The notes under the pieces are model-generated. The model ran no database searches. It was not told where the DNA came from and saw only the letters and a program-made list of their open reading frames with translations. Position numbers and translations under genes: made by a program. A DNA stretch of 57,851 nucleotides from a virus. This document shows positions 1 through 8,877 of this stretch, in pieces. The stretch is from IMG/VR virus record IMGVR_UViG_3300044568_003733, positions 1-57,851 of that record; one strand, written 5' to 3'. Each line of letters starts with the position of its first letter. Positions within the stretch are counted from its first letter, which is position 1.

Positions 1-3000
1 CCATGTTATGGCATCCGTACCTCAACAGATGCCATAACATGGACCACCCGCACCTCAAACTTTGGAAATACAATTATACGCTCAGTAGCCTATGGTAACA
101 GCCTTTGGGTAGCAGTTGGCTATGCAGGACAACTCCGTACCTCAACAGATGGCACAACTTGGACCACCCAAACCTCCAACTTTGGAAATACACATATAAA
201 CTCAATAGCCTACGGCAACAACCTTTGGGTAGCAGGTGGCTATGTAGGACAACTTCGTACCGCTGCTTCCTTATATCCAAACCTATCAACAGTAGCATCT
301 TCAACAGGAACAAATACAAGAGTATCTACTGATAGAATATCATGGACTACTATTAGTATTTTAAATCCCGTTGCTTATATAGATACCGACGTAAAATCAA
401 GCGGCATAGCAACAGCAGAACGATATAAAGCAATATCAAATATAAATGGAACTCTTCTTTATTCTGATAGAGAAACAGATCAATATAATCAATATAGAAA
501 TTTATATCAAGAAGTTGGAATTGCTTGGACCACCCAAACCTCCAACTTTGGTAATACACGGATACAGTCAGTATCTTACGGAAACAACCTATGGGTAGCA
601 GGCGGTTTATATGGTGTCCTCCGCACCTCAACCGATGCCATAACCTGGACTGCCCGTACATCCAACTTTGATAGTAATCACTGGATCCGCTCAGTAGCCT
701 ACGGAAACAACTTATGGGTAGCAGGTGCCTATAACGGCCAACTCCGCACCTCAACAGACGGCACAACATGGACCACCCGTACTTCCAACTTTGGTAATAC
801 ACAGATACGCTCAATAGCCTACGGTAACAACCTATGGGTAGCAGGCGGCTATACAGGACAAATCCGCACATCAACAGATGCCATAACCTGGACTACCCAA
901 ACCTCTAACTTTTTTACTCCCAATGAACCAAGAAATATAAACTCAGTAGCCTACGGAAACAACCTATGGGTAGCAGGCGGTGTATATGGTGTCATCAGAA
1001 CCTCAACAGATACTATAACATGGACCACCCAAACTTCAAACTTTGGAAGTACAGATATATTCTCAGTAGCCTACGGCAACAGCCTTTGGGTAGCAGGTGG
1101 GGCTACAGCCCAACTACGCACTTCAACCGATGCCGTAACTTGGACCACCAGTACTGGTGCTTCAAGTATAAACTCAGTAGCCTACGGCAACAACTTATGG
1201 GTAGCAGGTGGTGGTTCAGGCACCTTACGCACATCAACGGATGCTATAACTTGGACTACCCGTACTTCTAACTTTGGTTCTTCACCTATAAACTCAATAT
1301 ACTACGGCAACAATCTATGGGTAGCAGGTTCATATGGAGGCCAGATCCGCACCTCAACCGATGCTATAACTTGGACCACCCGTACCTCTAACTTTGGCAA
1401 CTCAACTATACTGTCAGTAGCCTACGGCAACAACTTATGGGTAGCAGGTGGGGGTGCAGGCCAGATCCGCACCTCAACAGATGCAATAACGTGGACTACC
1501 CGTACCTCAAACTTTGGAAGTACAGGTATATTCTCAGTAAGACACGGCAACAACCTGTGGGTAGCAGGCGGGGATGGAGGCCAACTCCGCACCTCAACAG
1601 ATGCAATAACTTGGACCACCCGCACCTCAAACTTTGGAGGTACACTGATACGCTCAATAGTTTATGACAACAGTATTTGGGTAGCAGGCGCAGATTCAGG
1701 CCAACTCCGCACATCAACGGATGCAATAACTTGGACCACCCGTACATCTAACTTTTCTAGCGATCAACCAAGAGTTATACGCCGAATAGCCTACGGTAAT
1801 AGCCTTTGGGTAGCAGTTGGTCTTTCAGGTCTACTCAGAACCTCAACAGATGGCATAACCTGGACTACCCAAACTTCCAACTTTGGAACTAGTACTATAA
1901 ACGGAATAGCCTATGGCAACAACTTGTGGTTAGCAGGGGGATTAACAGGACAACTCCGCACATCAACGGATGCTATAACTTGGACCACCCGTACTTCTAA
2001 CTTTGGTGTTTCACCTATAATTTCAGTAGCCTATGGTAACAACCTTTGGGTAGCAGTCGGCTATACAGCCCAGATCCGCACTTCAACAGATGCCATAACC
2101 TGGACTACCCGTACCTCTAACTTTGGAAATACACATATACACTCAGTAGCCTACGGTAATAGCCTATGGATAGCAGTTGGCGATACTGGCCAACTCCGCA
2201 CCTCAACAAATACACCACTTTATAACAATATAAAATCAATATCTACATTTGGAACTACAACAATTGGATTAATAGCAGATAATAATTTTGTTACTAGTAA
2301 TGATTTAATTTCATATGCCACGCCAAATTTACAATGGACCACCCAAACATCTAACTTTGGAACTTCAGATATACAGTCAGTAGCCTATGGCAACAGCCTT
2401 TGGGTAGCAGCTGGACATACAGGCCAACTACGCACCTCAACAGATGCCATAACCTGGACCACCCAAACCTCTAACTTTGGCAGCACAACTATACGCTCAG
2501 TAGACTACGGCAACAGTCTCTGGGTAGCAGTTGGATCTTCAGGCCAAATCCGCACCTCAACAGATGTCACAACTTGGACCACCCAAACCTCAAACTTTGG
2601 AGATACAACTATATGGTCAGTAGCCTACGGCAACAGCCTCTGGGTAGCAGGTGGCTATAATGGTAATCTCCGCACCTCAACAGACGGCACAACCTGGACC
2701 ACACAAACCTCAAACTTTGGAACTACACAGATACGCTCAGTAGCCTACGGCAACAACCTTTGGATAGCAGTTGGATTTGCAGGACAATTGCGCACCTCAA
2801 CAGATGCAGTCACATGGACTACCCAAACCTCAAACTTTGGAACTGAAATTATATTCTCAGTAGCCTACGGCAACAACCTTTGGGTAGCAGGTGCAAATAA
2901 TGGTAATCTCCGCACCTCAACAGACGGCACAACCTGGACCACCCGCACCTCCAACTTTGGTAGTACAGGTATAGGAGAAGTAGACTACGGCAACAATCTC

Positions 3001-4284
3001 TGGATAGCAAGCGGGCCTGCAGGCCAACTCCGTACCTCAACAGATGCAATAACTTGGACCACCCGCACCTCAAACTTTGGCAGCACAGCTATACGCTCAA
3101 TATCCTACAGCAACAACCTTTGGGTGGCGGGTGGAGATGCAGGCCAAATCCGAATTTCCTACACCCCATCAATACCACCAACCATTACATCAATAAACAC
3201 AAATATATTAGCATCAGATCAAGGAGTAATCTATCCATTTAATACATCAAATTCTACATATACCCCAATTAGAACAGGAATTTTAGGCGGTGTAGAAAAA
3301 GTAAGTTATTCTGATAATACTTATTCAATATATGTAAATGGAAAAACACCATATACATGGATAACACCAGTAAGTAACTTTGGAAATACAAATGTAATGG
3401 CAGTAGGCTATGGAAACAATCTTTGGGTAGTAGTTGGGACTGCAGGAACACTTCGCACTTCAACCGATACTATAACCTGGAACACGCAAACCTCTAACTT
3501 TGGAAGCACACAGATATTGGCAGTAGCCTATGGCAACAGCCTTTGGGTAGCAGGTGGCAATACAGGAACACTCCGTTCCTCAACTGATGCCGTAACTTGG
3601 ACCACTCGTACTTCCAACTTTGGAAACACACTTATATTTTCGATAGCCTATGGCAACAGCCTTTGGGTAGCGGGCGGAGAGTCAGGCCAACTTCGCACCT
3701 CAACAGATACTGTAACCTGGACCACCCGTACTTCTTCTGGCACTATGAACCAAATTATCCGCACAGCATCCTACAATAACAACATTTGGACAGTAGGTGG
3801 GGGTGGAGGACAACTTAATACTTCAACAGACGGCACAACCTGGACTGCCCGTACCTCCAACTTTGGTAATACGGCTATATTCTCAATAGCCTACGGTAAT
3901 AGCCTTTGGGTAGCATCATCTGGTGCAGGAACAGTCCGTTCCTCAACTGATACTATAACCTGGACCACCCGTGATTCCAACTTTGGAGGTGTAGTCTACG
4001 GCAACAATCTTTGGATAGCCTCCACCAATTTAAATAACATACGCACCTCAACAGACGGCACAACCTGGACTACCAGTAACTCAAACTTTGGAAATACAAC
4101 TATACGCCGAATAGCCTACGGTAATAGCCTTTGGGTAGCAGTTGGCTATGCAGGCACAATTCGTACCTCAAGAGTAAATGAAAACCTTGGCATGTATGTA
4201 TCAACTGATGGTGCTACATGGACTACTCAAGCATTGACATTACCAATATCTAATTCTAATTTAACTGATATTGAACTTGCATAA
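1..4284 (+). CDS. Giant Asp-box beta-propeller adhesin (5' end outside window)
   Basis: The frame is open from base 1 to the stop at 4284 (1427 codons), so the gene starts upstream; the internal ATG at 1924 is just a methionine inside a repeat. The protein is built from ~40-residue units of the pattern SVAYGNNLWVAGG-x3-GQLRTSTDAITWTTRTSNFG. The STDG-x-TW part is a BNR/Asp-box-like motif typical of beta-propeller blades. I count 30 full units: 2 before about 270, 14 from about 535 to 2206, 7 from about 2335 to 3160, 7 from about 3375 to the stop. Spacers of about 40-90 residues separate the arrays. Proteins like this occur in phage tails as adhesins or fibres; binding a surface glycan is inference. 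The gene is richer in GC than its neighbours. It precedes the glycan-modification island. Confidence 0.85.
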   Translation, partial: PCYGIRTSTDAITWTTRTSNFGNTIIRSVAYGNSLWVAVGYAGQLRTSTDGTTWTTQTSNFGNTHINSIAYGNNLWVAGGYVGQLRTAASLYPNLSTVASSTGTNTRVSTDRISWTTISILNPVAYIDTDVKSSGIATAERYKAISNINGTLLYSDRETDQYNQYRNLYQEVGIAWTTQTSNFGNTRIQSVSYGNNLWVAGGLYGVLRTSTDAITWTARTSNFDSNHWIRSVAYGNNLWVAGAYNGQLRTSTDGTTWTTRTSNFGNTQIRSIAYGNNLWVAGGYTGQIRTSTDAITWTTQTSNFFTPNEPRNINSVAYGNNLWVAGGVYGVIRTSTDTITWTTQTSNFGSTDIFSVAYGNSLWVAGGATAQLRTSTDAVTWTTSTGASSINSVAYGNNLWVAGGGSGTLRTSTDAITWTTRTSNFGSSPINSIYYGNNLWVAGSYGGQIRTSTDAITWTTRTSNFGNSTILSVAYGNNLWVAGGGAGQIRTSTDAITWTTRTSNFGSTGIFSVRHGNNLWVAGGDGGQLRTSTDAITWTTRTSNFGGTLIRSIVYDNSIWVAGADSGQLRTSTDAITWTTRTSNFSSDQPRVIRRIAYGNSLWVAVGLSGLLRTSTDGITWTTQTSNFGTSTINGIAYGNNLWLAGGLTGQLRTSTDAITWTTRTSNFGVSPIISVAYGNNLWVAVGYTAQIRTSTDAITWTTRTSNFGNTHIHSVAYGNSLWIAVGDTGQLRTSTNTPLYNNIKSISTFGTTTIGLIADNNFVTSNDLISYATPNLQWTTQTSNFGTSDIQSVAYGNSLWVAAGHTGQLRTSTDAITWTTQTSNFGSTTIRSVDYGNSLWVAVGSSGQIRTSTDVTTWTTQTSNFGDTTIWSVAYGNSLWVAGGYNGNLRTSTDGTTWTTQTSNFGTTQIRSVAYGNNLWIAVGFAGQLRTSTDAVTWTTQTSNFGTEIIFSVAYGNNLWVAGANNGNLRTSTDGTTWTTRTSNFGSTGIGEVDYGNNLWIASGPAGQLRTSTDAITWTTRTSNFGSTAIRSISYSNNLWVAGGDAGQIRISYTPSIPPTITSINTNILASDQGVIYPFNTSNSTYTPIRTGILGGVEKVSYSDNTYSIYVNGKTPYTWITPVSNFGNTNVMAVGYGNNLWVVVGTAGTLRTSTDTITWNTQTSNFGSTQILAVAYGNSLWVAGGNTGTLRSSTDAVTWTTRTSNFGNTLIFSIAYGNSLWVAGGESGQLRTSTDTVTWTTRTSSGTMNQIIRTASYNNNIWTVGGGGGQLNTSTDGTTWTARTSNFGNTAIFSIAYGNSLWVASSGAGTVRSSTDTITWTTRDSNFGGVVYGNNLWIASTNLNNIRTSTDGTTWTTSNSNFGNTTIRRIAYGNSLWVAVGYAGTIRTSRVNENLGMYVSTDGATWTTQALTLPISNSNLTDIELA

Positions 4285-4301
4285 TTTGACAAAAATTACT
4301 A

Positions 4302-4331
4302 TTGCCAAATCCCTAGTAGATATGATAGAAT
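4302..4331 (+). promoter_or_regulatory. Promoter, predicted leaderless start for sulfotransferase
   Basis: A -35-like TTGCCA (4302-4307), an 18 nt spacer and an extended -10 TGA-TAGAAT (hexamer 4326-4331) lie directly before the ATG at 4340. The predicted start of transcription (about 4338-4340) coincides with the start codon, and no Shine-Dalgarno sequence is seen. Confidence 0.5.
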
Positions 4332-4339
4332 GAATCTAT

Positions 4340-5164
4340 ATGTTAAATAAAAAACAATTTTACTTTATGGCGGGACTACCAAGATCTGGTAGTACTCTAA
4401 TATCATCTATATTAAATCAAAATCCTGATATTTATTCATCAGCAAATTCACCTATGTGTGGAATGATATTTAATTTAGAACGTAGTATTTTGGCATCAGA
4501 ACAGTACTCTGCATACCCAAAACCTGCAGTAATGCCAAATACAATTATGGGGGTATTAGAAGGATACTACTCTGATACAAATAAACCTATAGTTATTGAT
4601 AAATCAAGAGAATGGTCAATGCCTGAACATTTCGGGGTATTGCAAAGAAATCTTGGATATGAACCAAAAATAATACTACCAGTAAGAGGAATAACAGATA
4701 TCCTTGCATCATTTATAAGTCTAGTTAAAAAGAATCCAAATAAAAATAATTTTATTGATTCTGAAATACAAACAAGACAGGAATTTAATTTTTACCGTCC
4801 AGCAGATGATATTAGGTGTGATAGCTTAATGAGGCCAAAAGGTATTATTGATAACTGCTTATACGGTATAGCATTTGCGATGCATCCAGATAATAGAAAG
4901 TATTTCCATTTTGTAGAATACGATGATTTAATAGAAAATCCAGAAGAAGAAATTAACAAAATTTATGATTTTTACGGTATTGAAAGATTTACCCATGACT
5001 ATTCAAATATAGCAAACAATATTAAAGAAGATGATAATGTCTATGGACTTATAGGACAACATGATGTAAGATCTTCTATATCCCGTCGGAATATAAATAA
5101 ACAAGAGTTATTGTCTGAATATGTAATAAATAAATATACTGGTCTAGAATTTTGGAGAAAATAA
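4340..5164 (+). CDS. PAPS-dependent sulfotransferase-like protein
   Basis: This 274-residue protein has the two nucleotide-binding signatures of the sulfotransferase superfamily. One is an N-terminal 5'-phosphosulfate loop, GLPRSGST (residues 12-19). The other is a 3'-phosphate-binding segment, PVRGITDILASF (about 114-125), with Arg116 and Ser124 in the expected places. A late YDDLIENPEEEI segment is also typical. The family moves sulfate from PAPS to a hydroxyl of a glycan or tyrosine. The acceptor is unknown; the next genes encode glycosyltransferases, so a glycan is the likeliest target (inference). It is the first gene of an operon-like run behind its own promoter, and its stop overlaps the next start by one base (TAATG). 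An APS-kinase-like gene lies at 56272. Confidence 0.85.
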   Translation: MLNKKQFYFMAGLPRSGSTLISSILNQNPDIYSSANSPMCGMIFNLERSILASEQYSAYPKPAVMPNTIMGVLEGYYSDTNKPIVIDKSREWSMPEHFGVLQRNLGYEPKIILPVRGITDILASFISLVKKNPNKNNFIDSEIQTRQEFNFYRPADDIRCDSLMRPKGIIDNCLYGIAFAMHPDNRKYFHFVEYDDLIENPEEEINKIYDFYGIERFTHDYSNIANNIKEDDNVYGLIGQHDVRSSISRRNINKQELLSEYVINKYTGLEFWRK

Positions 5165-5835
5165 TGAAGCCACATGTTAATGTTTTAATCGCCACCCCTG
5201 GTAGAAATATGGAAGCAGAATATGTAAAAAGTTTAATACAAACTATTTCATATCTAAATCAAGTAGGTATTTCATATATGTTCTTAAATGAATATTCATC
5301 TATGGTTAGTACTGCTAGAGAAGCAACAACAATGGGAGATCAATACCTAGATCCTTTTAATAATAGTCCTGCTCGTGGACAAGTAACATATGATAAAATT
5401 TTTTGGATTGATTCTGATATTGGATGGGAAATAACAGACTTTATGAAAATATATGAGTCTGATAAAAATATTGTTTCTGGTTTATATTTTAATGAAAAAA
5501 TGGTACCAATGTTTTCTGTAGCAGTAGAAGATGCGGCAACAGAAATTGACAGAATTTTAAAAAGTAATAAGGAAGAAGAAGTTTTTGCTGCTGGATTTGG
5601 TTTTATAGCAATGAAGCAAGGCGTATTTGAAAATATGAAAAGACCATGGTTTGAGTCAGTATTTCAAAAAATGACTTCAGAAGATGAGGAAAAAGAAATA
5701 TTTATTCCATACGGAGAAGATTTTTCCTGGTGCAAAAAAGCACAGCAAGCAGGATTTAAGGTGTACTTAGATCCTACAGTAAGTTTGTCGCATTATAAAA
5801 AAGTAAAGGTAAGGTTAGATAATTATGGCAAATAA
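5164..5835 (+). CDS. GT-A fold glycosyltransferase, paralogue 1
   Basis: The 223-residue protein starts MKPHVNVLIATPGRN. It carries a DxD-type motif in WIDSDIGW and a late acidic motif in PYGEDFSWCKKA, as in GT-A glycosyltransferases (GT2-like), which transfer a sugar from a nucleotide sugar using a divalent metal. I chose the ATG at 5164, which overlaps the previous stop (TAATG) with GGAG at 5154-5157, over a TTG at 5152. It is clearly paralogous to the next protein: both share the ATPG start, the IDSDI-x-W core, the AGFGF segment and the GED-x-SWC segment. The sugar and acceptor cannot be read from sequence. Confidence 0.8.
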   Translation: MKPHVNVLIATPGRNMEAEYVKSLIQTISYLNQVGISYMFLNEYSSMVSTAREATTMGDQYLDPFNNSPARGQVTYDKIFWIDSDIGWEITDFMKIYESDKNIVSGLYFNEKMVPMFSVAVEDAATEIDRILKSNKEEEVFAAGFGFIAMKQGVFENMKRPWFESVFQKMTSEDEEKEIFIPYGEDFSWCKKAQQAGFKVYLDPTVSLSHYKKVKVRLDNYGK

Positions 5836-6529
5836 GCCACATTTTAATGTAGTAATAGCTACTCCAGGAAACGGATTCACTCCTGGCTATATGAGAAGTA
5901 TTCTTAAAACAACGTATATATTAAATCAAGAAAACCTATCTTGGAACTTTTTAAATCAAGGTGGATCTTTAGTTGCAATGGCCCGTGAATCTACAATTGG
6001 TGGATGGGATACAAATAATATAAAGATGACAGAGCCATGTAGTGGTGAATGGACTTATGACAAAATTATTTGGATTGATTCAGATATTGAGTGGGAACCA
6101 TCAGATTTTTTTGCATTATATAATTCTGAAAAAGATATTATTTCTGGATGCTATTTAATGGAAGATCGACACGTTCCTATTTATAATCAGCCTAGAGGTG
6201 GAATGATGCCAGAACAAATGATTCTTGATAATAAGGAGCCATTTAAAGTTGCTGGGGCTGGATTTGGGTTCCTAGCCGTTAAACAAGGGGTATTTGAAAA
6301 AATGCCAAGACCTTGGTTTGGCCCAGTAGCAATACCCAATACAGATGAAAACAAAGACACAAATCCTGAGTTTATACTTATTGGTGAAGATCTTTCTTGG
6401 TGCACAAAAGCCATTAATTCTGGTTTTGAAATTTGGGCGGATCCCAAAATTAGAGTAACTCATCAAAAAACATTTAAACTTCATTGGATGGATGTTTTAC
6501 AAAAAAATTATCCACAGGAAAATAAATAA
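5825..6529 (+). CDS. GT-A fold glycosyltransferase, paralogue 2
   Basis: This 234-residue protein aligns along its whole length with the gene before it: NVVIATPGNG at the start, IIWIDSDIEW as the DxD site, VAGAGFGFLAVKQGVFE in the middle, LIGEDLSWCTKA near the end. It looks like a tandem duplication that has diverged, perhaps to a different sugar or linkage (inference). It overlaps the upstream gene by 11 bases and touches the next in an ATAATGA junction, so all are probably translated together. Confidence 0.8.
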   Translation: MANKPHFNVVIATPGNGFTPGYMRSILKTTYILNQENLSWNFLNQGGSLVAMARESTIGGWDTNNIKMTEPCSGEWTYDKIIWIDSDIEWEPSDFFALYNSEKDIISGCYLMEDRHVPIYNQPRGGMMPEQMILDNKEPFKVAGAGFGFLAVKQGVFEKMPRPWFGPVAIPNTDENKDTNPEFILIGEDLSWCTKAINSGFEIWADPKIRVTHQKTFKLHWMDVLQKNYPQENK

Positions 6530-7251
6530 TGAAATTACAATTTGAAGCATTTGATAAAGAAACAGAACTTTTGTTTGAAAGTCCAAAGCCAGCAGTTCAG
6601 TCTCTTCCACAATGGTATAAAGATATGCCAACAAGAATGGATGAAGAAAAATTAGACGGTTTATCAAAAGATGGGGTTGCAGTTAGTAACTTAACATTAA
6701 AGGGATGCTCTCCTTTTCTTGACGCTTTAAGTACAGGATACATATTTGAATTACCATTTGATATGGAGTTTAGAAAAAATGATAAAGGAATGATTAATGT
6801 TCGTTGGGCAACAAATATTAATCTTATAGGACAACACGGACCAGATCAAGCACCAGGATTACCAGGACCATTTGGTGGATCCCCAAGTCTTCTTAAGTGG
6901 AGACCAGGATGGAGAGTTATTACTCCAAAAGGCTACAGTTGTTTGTTTACCCATCCTATGAATAGGCACGATCTTCCATTTAGAACATTTTCTGGTGTTG
7001 TGGATACCGATATGTATAAGCTTGGTGTTGAGTTTCCATTTCAGTTATTGGATTCTTCAATTGATAAAGATGTTTTTATTCTTGAGAAGGGAACCCCCAT
7101 TTGTCAGGTTATTCCATTTAAGAGAGAAGATTGGAAGAGCGATGTTGTAAAATTTGATGAAGAAGAAAATCGTAAAAATGGTTTTTTATTAAAATCAAAA
7201 ATAGTTCGTTCGTACAAACAACAATTTTGGCAGAAAAAAACTTATAATTAG
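6529..7251 (+). CDS. DUF6065-like conserved phage protein
   Basis: A 240-residue protein of unknown function. It contains the order of blocks that I associate with the DUF6065 family: an early Cys-Pro segment (GCSPFLDAL), a TP-x-GYS-x-LFTHPMNRHDLPF block, GVVDTDMY, and a late KGTPICQVIPFKRE segment. The overall look is a compact beta-rich fold, and no catalytic site is known to me. Its position between glycosyltransferases, in an operon with one-base overlaps, suggests a part in glycan modification, but this is only context. The family assignment is from memory of motifs and is moderate. Confidence 0.5.
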   Translation: MKLQFEAFDKETELLFESPKPAVQSLPQWYKDMPTRMDEEKLDGLSKDGVAVSNLTLKGCSPFLDALSTGYIFELPFDMEFRKNDKGMINVRWATNINLIGQHGPDQAPGLPGPFGGSPSLLKWRPGWRVITPKGYSCLFTHPMNRHDLPFRTFSGVVDTDMYKLGVEFPFQLLDSSIDKDVFILEKGTPICQVIPFKREDWKSDVVKFDEEENRKNGFLLKSKIVRSYKQQFWQKKTYN

Positions 7252-7259
7252 GAGATAGC

Positions 7260-8234
7260 ATGGATTGGTTACAGCAGGTTCCAAAAAACAATATTGGGGT
7301 GGTAGAAGAATCTTTGCCTCCAATGGGCGGTACAGAAATATTAAAATCTGGACTATATAAATATACTAATATAGCGCAGCATGAAGATGTTCACCTTTTG
7401 CTATCTAATCCATATTTTAAAAATATAAAATATACAAAAAAGAATTTGCTATGGCAACATTTGGCTCATAGCGATGAATCATTAAAATTAGGATACACAG
7501 ATCCCTCATTTATGAATGCTATAAATTCATTTGTATACATCTCTCACTGGCAACATGAAAAGTATCGTTGGATATTTAAAATCCCACTTGAAAATGCATA
7601 TGTAATCAAGAATGCAATAGAACCAATTGAATTTAAGCCAAAGACTAAAGATGGCAAGATAAAATTAATTTATACCTCTGCCCCTTTTCGTGGACTAGAT
7701 ATGCTTTTGCCAGCATTTGAAATGCTAAATAGAGAAGATGTAGAGCTTGATATTTATTCATCAGCAAAAATGTATGGAACTGGATATGAAGCTCATACAA
7801 ACGGGGTGTACGAAGAACACTTTGAAATAGCTCGCAATATGAAGAATGTTAACTATATGGGATATGCTACAAATGATGTAATTAAAAAGGCTTTACAAGA
7901 AGCCCATATTTTTGCATATCCAAGTACATTTGAAGAGACTTGTTGTTTGGCAATGGTTGAAGCTGGAGCTGCAGGATGCCGCATGGTTACAACTAACCTT
8001 GGTGCACTATATGAAACGGGATCAGAATATGCAAGACTTATGCCAATGCAAGCGGTACCAGAAACATTTATTCCAGCATATGCAAAAATACTAAATGAAG
8101 AAATTGACAATTATTGGTCTATAGAAACACAAAGTAAATTACAAAAGCAATCAGATTTTTATAATGAAAATTACTCTTGGGATTTAAGGTCTAAAGAGTG
8201 GAATAGATTGTTTGAAAAAATTAGCTCCACTTAG
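7260..8234 (+). CDS. GT-B (GT4-like) glycosyltransferase
   Basis: The 324-residue protein has the C-terminal half of a GT4-type enzyme: a mid-protein nucleotide-sugar domain start (KIKLIYTSAPFRGLDMLLPA) and the donor-binding FAYPSTFEETCCLAMVEAGA segment with the E-x7-E arrangement. The N-terminal acceptor domain includes MGGTEI near residue 22, a common GT4 glycine-rich loop. A good AGGAG (7250-7254) precedes the ATG. The gene ends convergently with the minus-strand gene, with 14 bases of overlap at the 3' ends. Donor and acceptor are unknown. Confidence 0.8.
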   Translation: MDWLQQVPKNNIGVVEESLPPMGGTEILKSGLYKYTNIAQHEDVHLLLSNPYFKNIKYTKKNLLWQHLAHSDESLKLGYTDPSFMNAINSFVYISHWQHEKYRWIFKIPLENAYVIKNAIEPIEFKPKTKDGKIKLIYTSAPFRGLDMLLPAFEMLNREDVELDIYSSAKMYGTGYEAHTNGVYEEHFEIARNMKNVNYMGYATNDVIKKALQEAHIFAYPSTFEETCCLAMVEAGAAGCRMVTTNLGALYETGSEYARLMPMQAVPETFIPAYAKILNEEIDNYWSIETQSKLQKQSDFYNENYSWDLRSKEWNRLFEKISST

Positions 8235-8877
8235 CATTATATTTTACTTGATCAGAAGCAACAATGCTATCAAAAGATTCGGTAGAGCTAGAATCAATTA
8301 AATAATCTCCCCATAGGTATTCTGAACGAGAATGTCCCAATACAGGTTCTGCCCTACGATAAAAATCATTATCACCAAACCATATTTGGAATTGCTCATC
8401 AGCACGTAGGCTAGAGGATGCTGAAACTAATAGCATAGCCCCATCAGAGATATTTATAACCTCTGATTCACCCTTAGAAAATTCATCGTATGCTTCTTTA
8501 ATCACGAATGGATCAAATTCAAAAACGCCATTTGTTAAAATAACAGCATCTGCTCCGTTTGCTACGGCATACTCAAAGCCAGTATTCCAATAACGATAAA
8601 TATTTATATCATTAAAATCTTCTAGATGGACTACGCCATCATGCTCTGTATAACCAGCAACTTTATTTACAAAAATAACTCTACTAGAAAAATTTGGTCC
8701 TGTTTGACCAGCATATGGATGAGAAACATTTTCTGTCTCTAACTCTTTTGTTTCTTGATTAAATATCTTTTTTTCGTAGGTTTCTGGGGCAATATATCCG
8801 CCAGACAATTTATTAATAAATTCAGTAAGATCTACAGTATTATTTAGCACTGGAACGACTATCCATGTATTTAACAT
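8221..8877 (-). CDS. Lone minus-strand GT2-like glycosyltransferase
   Basis: This is the only minus-strand gene I can support in the window. The 218-residue protein begins MLNTWIVVPVLNNTVDLTEF, a typical GT-A/GT2 first strand and helix, contains WNTGFEYAVANGADAVILTN where the DxD strand would be, and ends with WFGDNDFYRRA, the late acid-containing motif of the family. The usual DxD reads LTNG, as in some GT2 members and in divergent or inactive ones. It has its own ribosome site (AAGGAGA on the minus strand, 8881-8887) and extended -10 promoter. Inverted orientation inside a plus-strand operon suggests insertion as a separately regulated module. Confidence 0.7.
   Translation of the reverse strand: MLNTWIVVPVLNNTVDLTEFINKLSGGYIAPETYEKKIFNQETKELETENVSHPYAGQTGPNFSSRVIFVNKVAGYTEHDGVVHLEDFNDINIYRYWNTGFEYAVANGADAVILTNGVFEFDPFVIKEAYDEFSKGESEVINISDGAMLLVSASSSLRADEQFQIWFGDNDFYRRAEPVLGHSRSEYLWGDYLIDSSSTESFDSIVASDQVKYNAKWS

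Noticed and set aside
1924-1926. ATG at 1924 as the start of the propeller gene
   Set aside because: The frame is open and repeats are identical in kind upstream to base 1; there is no ribosome site or repeat boundary at this ATG.
1-4284. Several plus- and minus-strand reading frames of 60-170 codons inside the propeller repeats
   Set aside because: They are out of frame with the repeat protein and arise from the periodic sequence; the frame with conserved STD-x-x-TW repeats is the real one.
1-4284. CRISPR-like or tandem DNA repeat array
   Set aside because: The ~120 bp period is a coding repeat with synonymous variation in one open frame; there are no direct repeats with unique spacers of fixed length.
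4286-4326. TTGACA at 4286 with TATGAT at 4321 as a promoter
   Set aside because: The spacing of 29 nt is far too long; TTGCCA with TGA-TAGAAT at 18 nt spacing is a better fit.
5152-5154. TTG start for the first GT-A glycosyltransferase
   Set aside because: The ATG at 5164 overlaps the previous stop and has GGAG before it, and its N-terminus matches the paralogue.
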